From assembly GCA_037142875.1 (NCBI GenBank), contig JBAWZV010000007.1, positions 1 to 64,000 of the forward strand: a DNA stretch of 64,000 nucleotides. Direction: 5' to 3'. The translations under genes and the position numbers were made by a program. The notes under the pieces were generated by a model. It made no database searches, had not been told where the DNA came from, and worked only from the letters and a program-made list of their open reading frames with translations. The DNA is from PALSA-600 sp037142875. Lineage in GTDB: Bacteria > Actinomycetota > Thermoleophilia > Gaiellales > Gaiellaceae. Positions 63,765 through 64,000 of the stretch are shown piece by piece. Within the stretch, counting starts at the first letter, position 1; the number at the start of each line of letters is the position of its first letter.

Positions 63765-64000
63765 ATGCGTAACGAGCAGGCTGGCGAGATCTTCGATGAT
63801 CTCTACCTTGGCGTCCGGGCGGGCGGTGCCCTGCGCAAGAAGCGCCGCGGAGAGCCGCTCACTGCGGAGGAGGTCGAGGCACTCGGCCGGTGGCATCGAC
63901 TCTCGCCGTGGCGTAAGGGCGTCGCGGTTGGTGGCTTCGCCGTCGGCATGTTCGGTCTTGGTTTTGCTGCAGGCGGGCTCATGTTTCGCCGCTCGCGCAA
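63765..64000 (+). CDS. Hypothetical protein, cut by the window end
   Basis: The frame is open to the last base: MRNEQAGEIFDDLYLGVRAG, GALRKKRRGEPLTAEEVEAL, then one hydrophobic segment (GVAVGGFAVGMFGLGFAAGG LMF) and RRSR. A single-pass membrane protein with a basic N-terminal cytosolic part is likely. TACAGT is 7 nt before ATG 63765 (leaderless type). At least 78 residues; the family is not recognised. Confidence 0.55.
   Translation, partial: MRNEQAGEIFDDLYLGVRAGGALRKKRRGEPLTAEEVEALGRWHRLSPWRKGVAVGGFAVGMFGLGFAAGGLMFRRSR

Overview
The window is high-GC bacterial chromosome, almost fully coding, with many GTG/TTG starts and 4-bp ATGA/GTGA gene overlaps. The mix of genes points to an actinobacterium, most likely class Thermoleophilia (Gaiellales or Solirubrobacterales): a dnaK-grpE-dnaJ-hspR operon followed by clpB, inositol-lipid genes (inositol-3-phosphate synthase plus a phosphatidylinositol-phosphate synthase type enzyme), a futalosine-hydrolase-like protein, a coproporphyrin-type ferrochelatase with C-terminal cysteines, and a stand-alone SucA. 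The taxonomic call is inference; no rRNA is present. At least 15 genes have a TANNNT hexamer 6-9 nt before the start codon, often with no Shine-Dalgarno sequence. That is the signature of leaderless mRNAs, which are common in Actinobacteria.

Layout. 1-3600 is a scarred region: a truncated DUF262 gene, a tRNA-Ala(TGC) and a 3'-truncated hsp20. 3.4-10.6 kb holds housekeeping genes: an M3-like peptidase, YjbQ, a GNAT acetyltransferase, an RlmD-like rRNA methyltransferase, a membrane protein with presenilin-like motifs, a UDG-like protein, a glycosyltransferase-PHP fusion and a CDGSH protein. 10.6-13.5 kb is an inositol-phospholipid locus (PAP2 enzyme, PIP-synthase-like enzyme, and an RHH-inositol-3-phosphate synthase fusion). 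Then come moaA, two EamA exporters, and the dnaK-grpE-dnaJ-hspR/clpB chaperone block (16.4-23 kb). 23.4-26.2 kb has a secreted collagen-like/lamin-tail protein, an MqnB-like protein and an M29 aminopeptidase remnant. 26.2-29.6 kb is a nitrogen block: glnII with a leader terminator, a cupin, glnB and amtB. 29.6-34 kb has a hybrid histidine kinase with a C8 tract at its start, a cysteine hydrolase, a Ca2+/cation exchanger and an SRPBCC protein. 34-39.3 kb is a three-gene surface-protein operon, possibly a fibre or adhesin system. 39.5-44.7 kb combines a response regulator, an H-NOX protein with its HNOBA-containing hybrid kinase (NO/O2 sensing), and ferrochelatase. 44.7-51.2 kb has photolyase and neighbours, YbaK, a secreted IPT-repeat protein and an MFS transporter.

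The standout is 51.35-56.72 kb, a compact operon for a thiazole/oxazole-modified peptide (TOMM, a RiPP family). It has a 43-residue precursor ending in a Cys-rich core, an RRE/ThiF-like leader-binding protein, a YcaO cyclodehydratase with a PHPFP tail, a SagB-type dehydrogenase, a CPBP membrane protease and an ABC exporter. All the enzyme and export genes overlap by 4 bp. The precursor resembles streptolysin-S-type precursors in layout, but its leader and core look distinct. The window closes with two small membrane proteins, sucA, two small conserved-looking proteins, uvrB, a metallophosphoesterase and a gene cut by the window edge.

No gene-free stretch longer than about 200 bp exists, and I saw no rRNA, CRISPR array, insertion sequence or replication origin.
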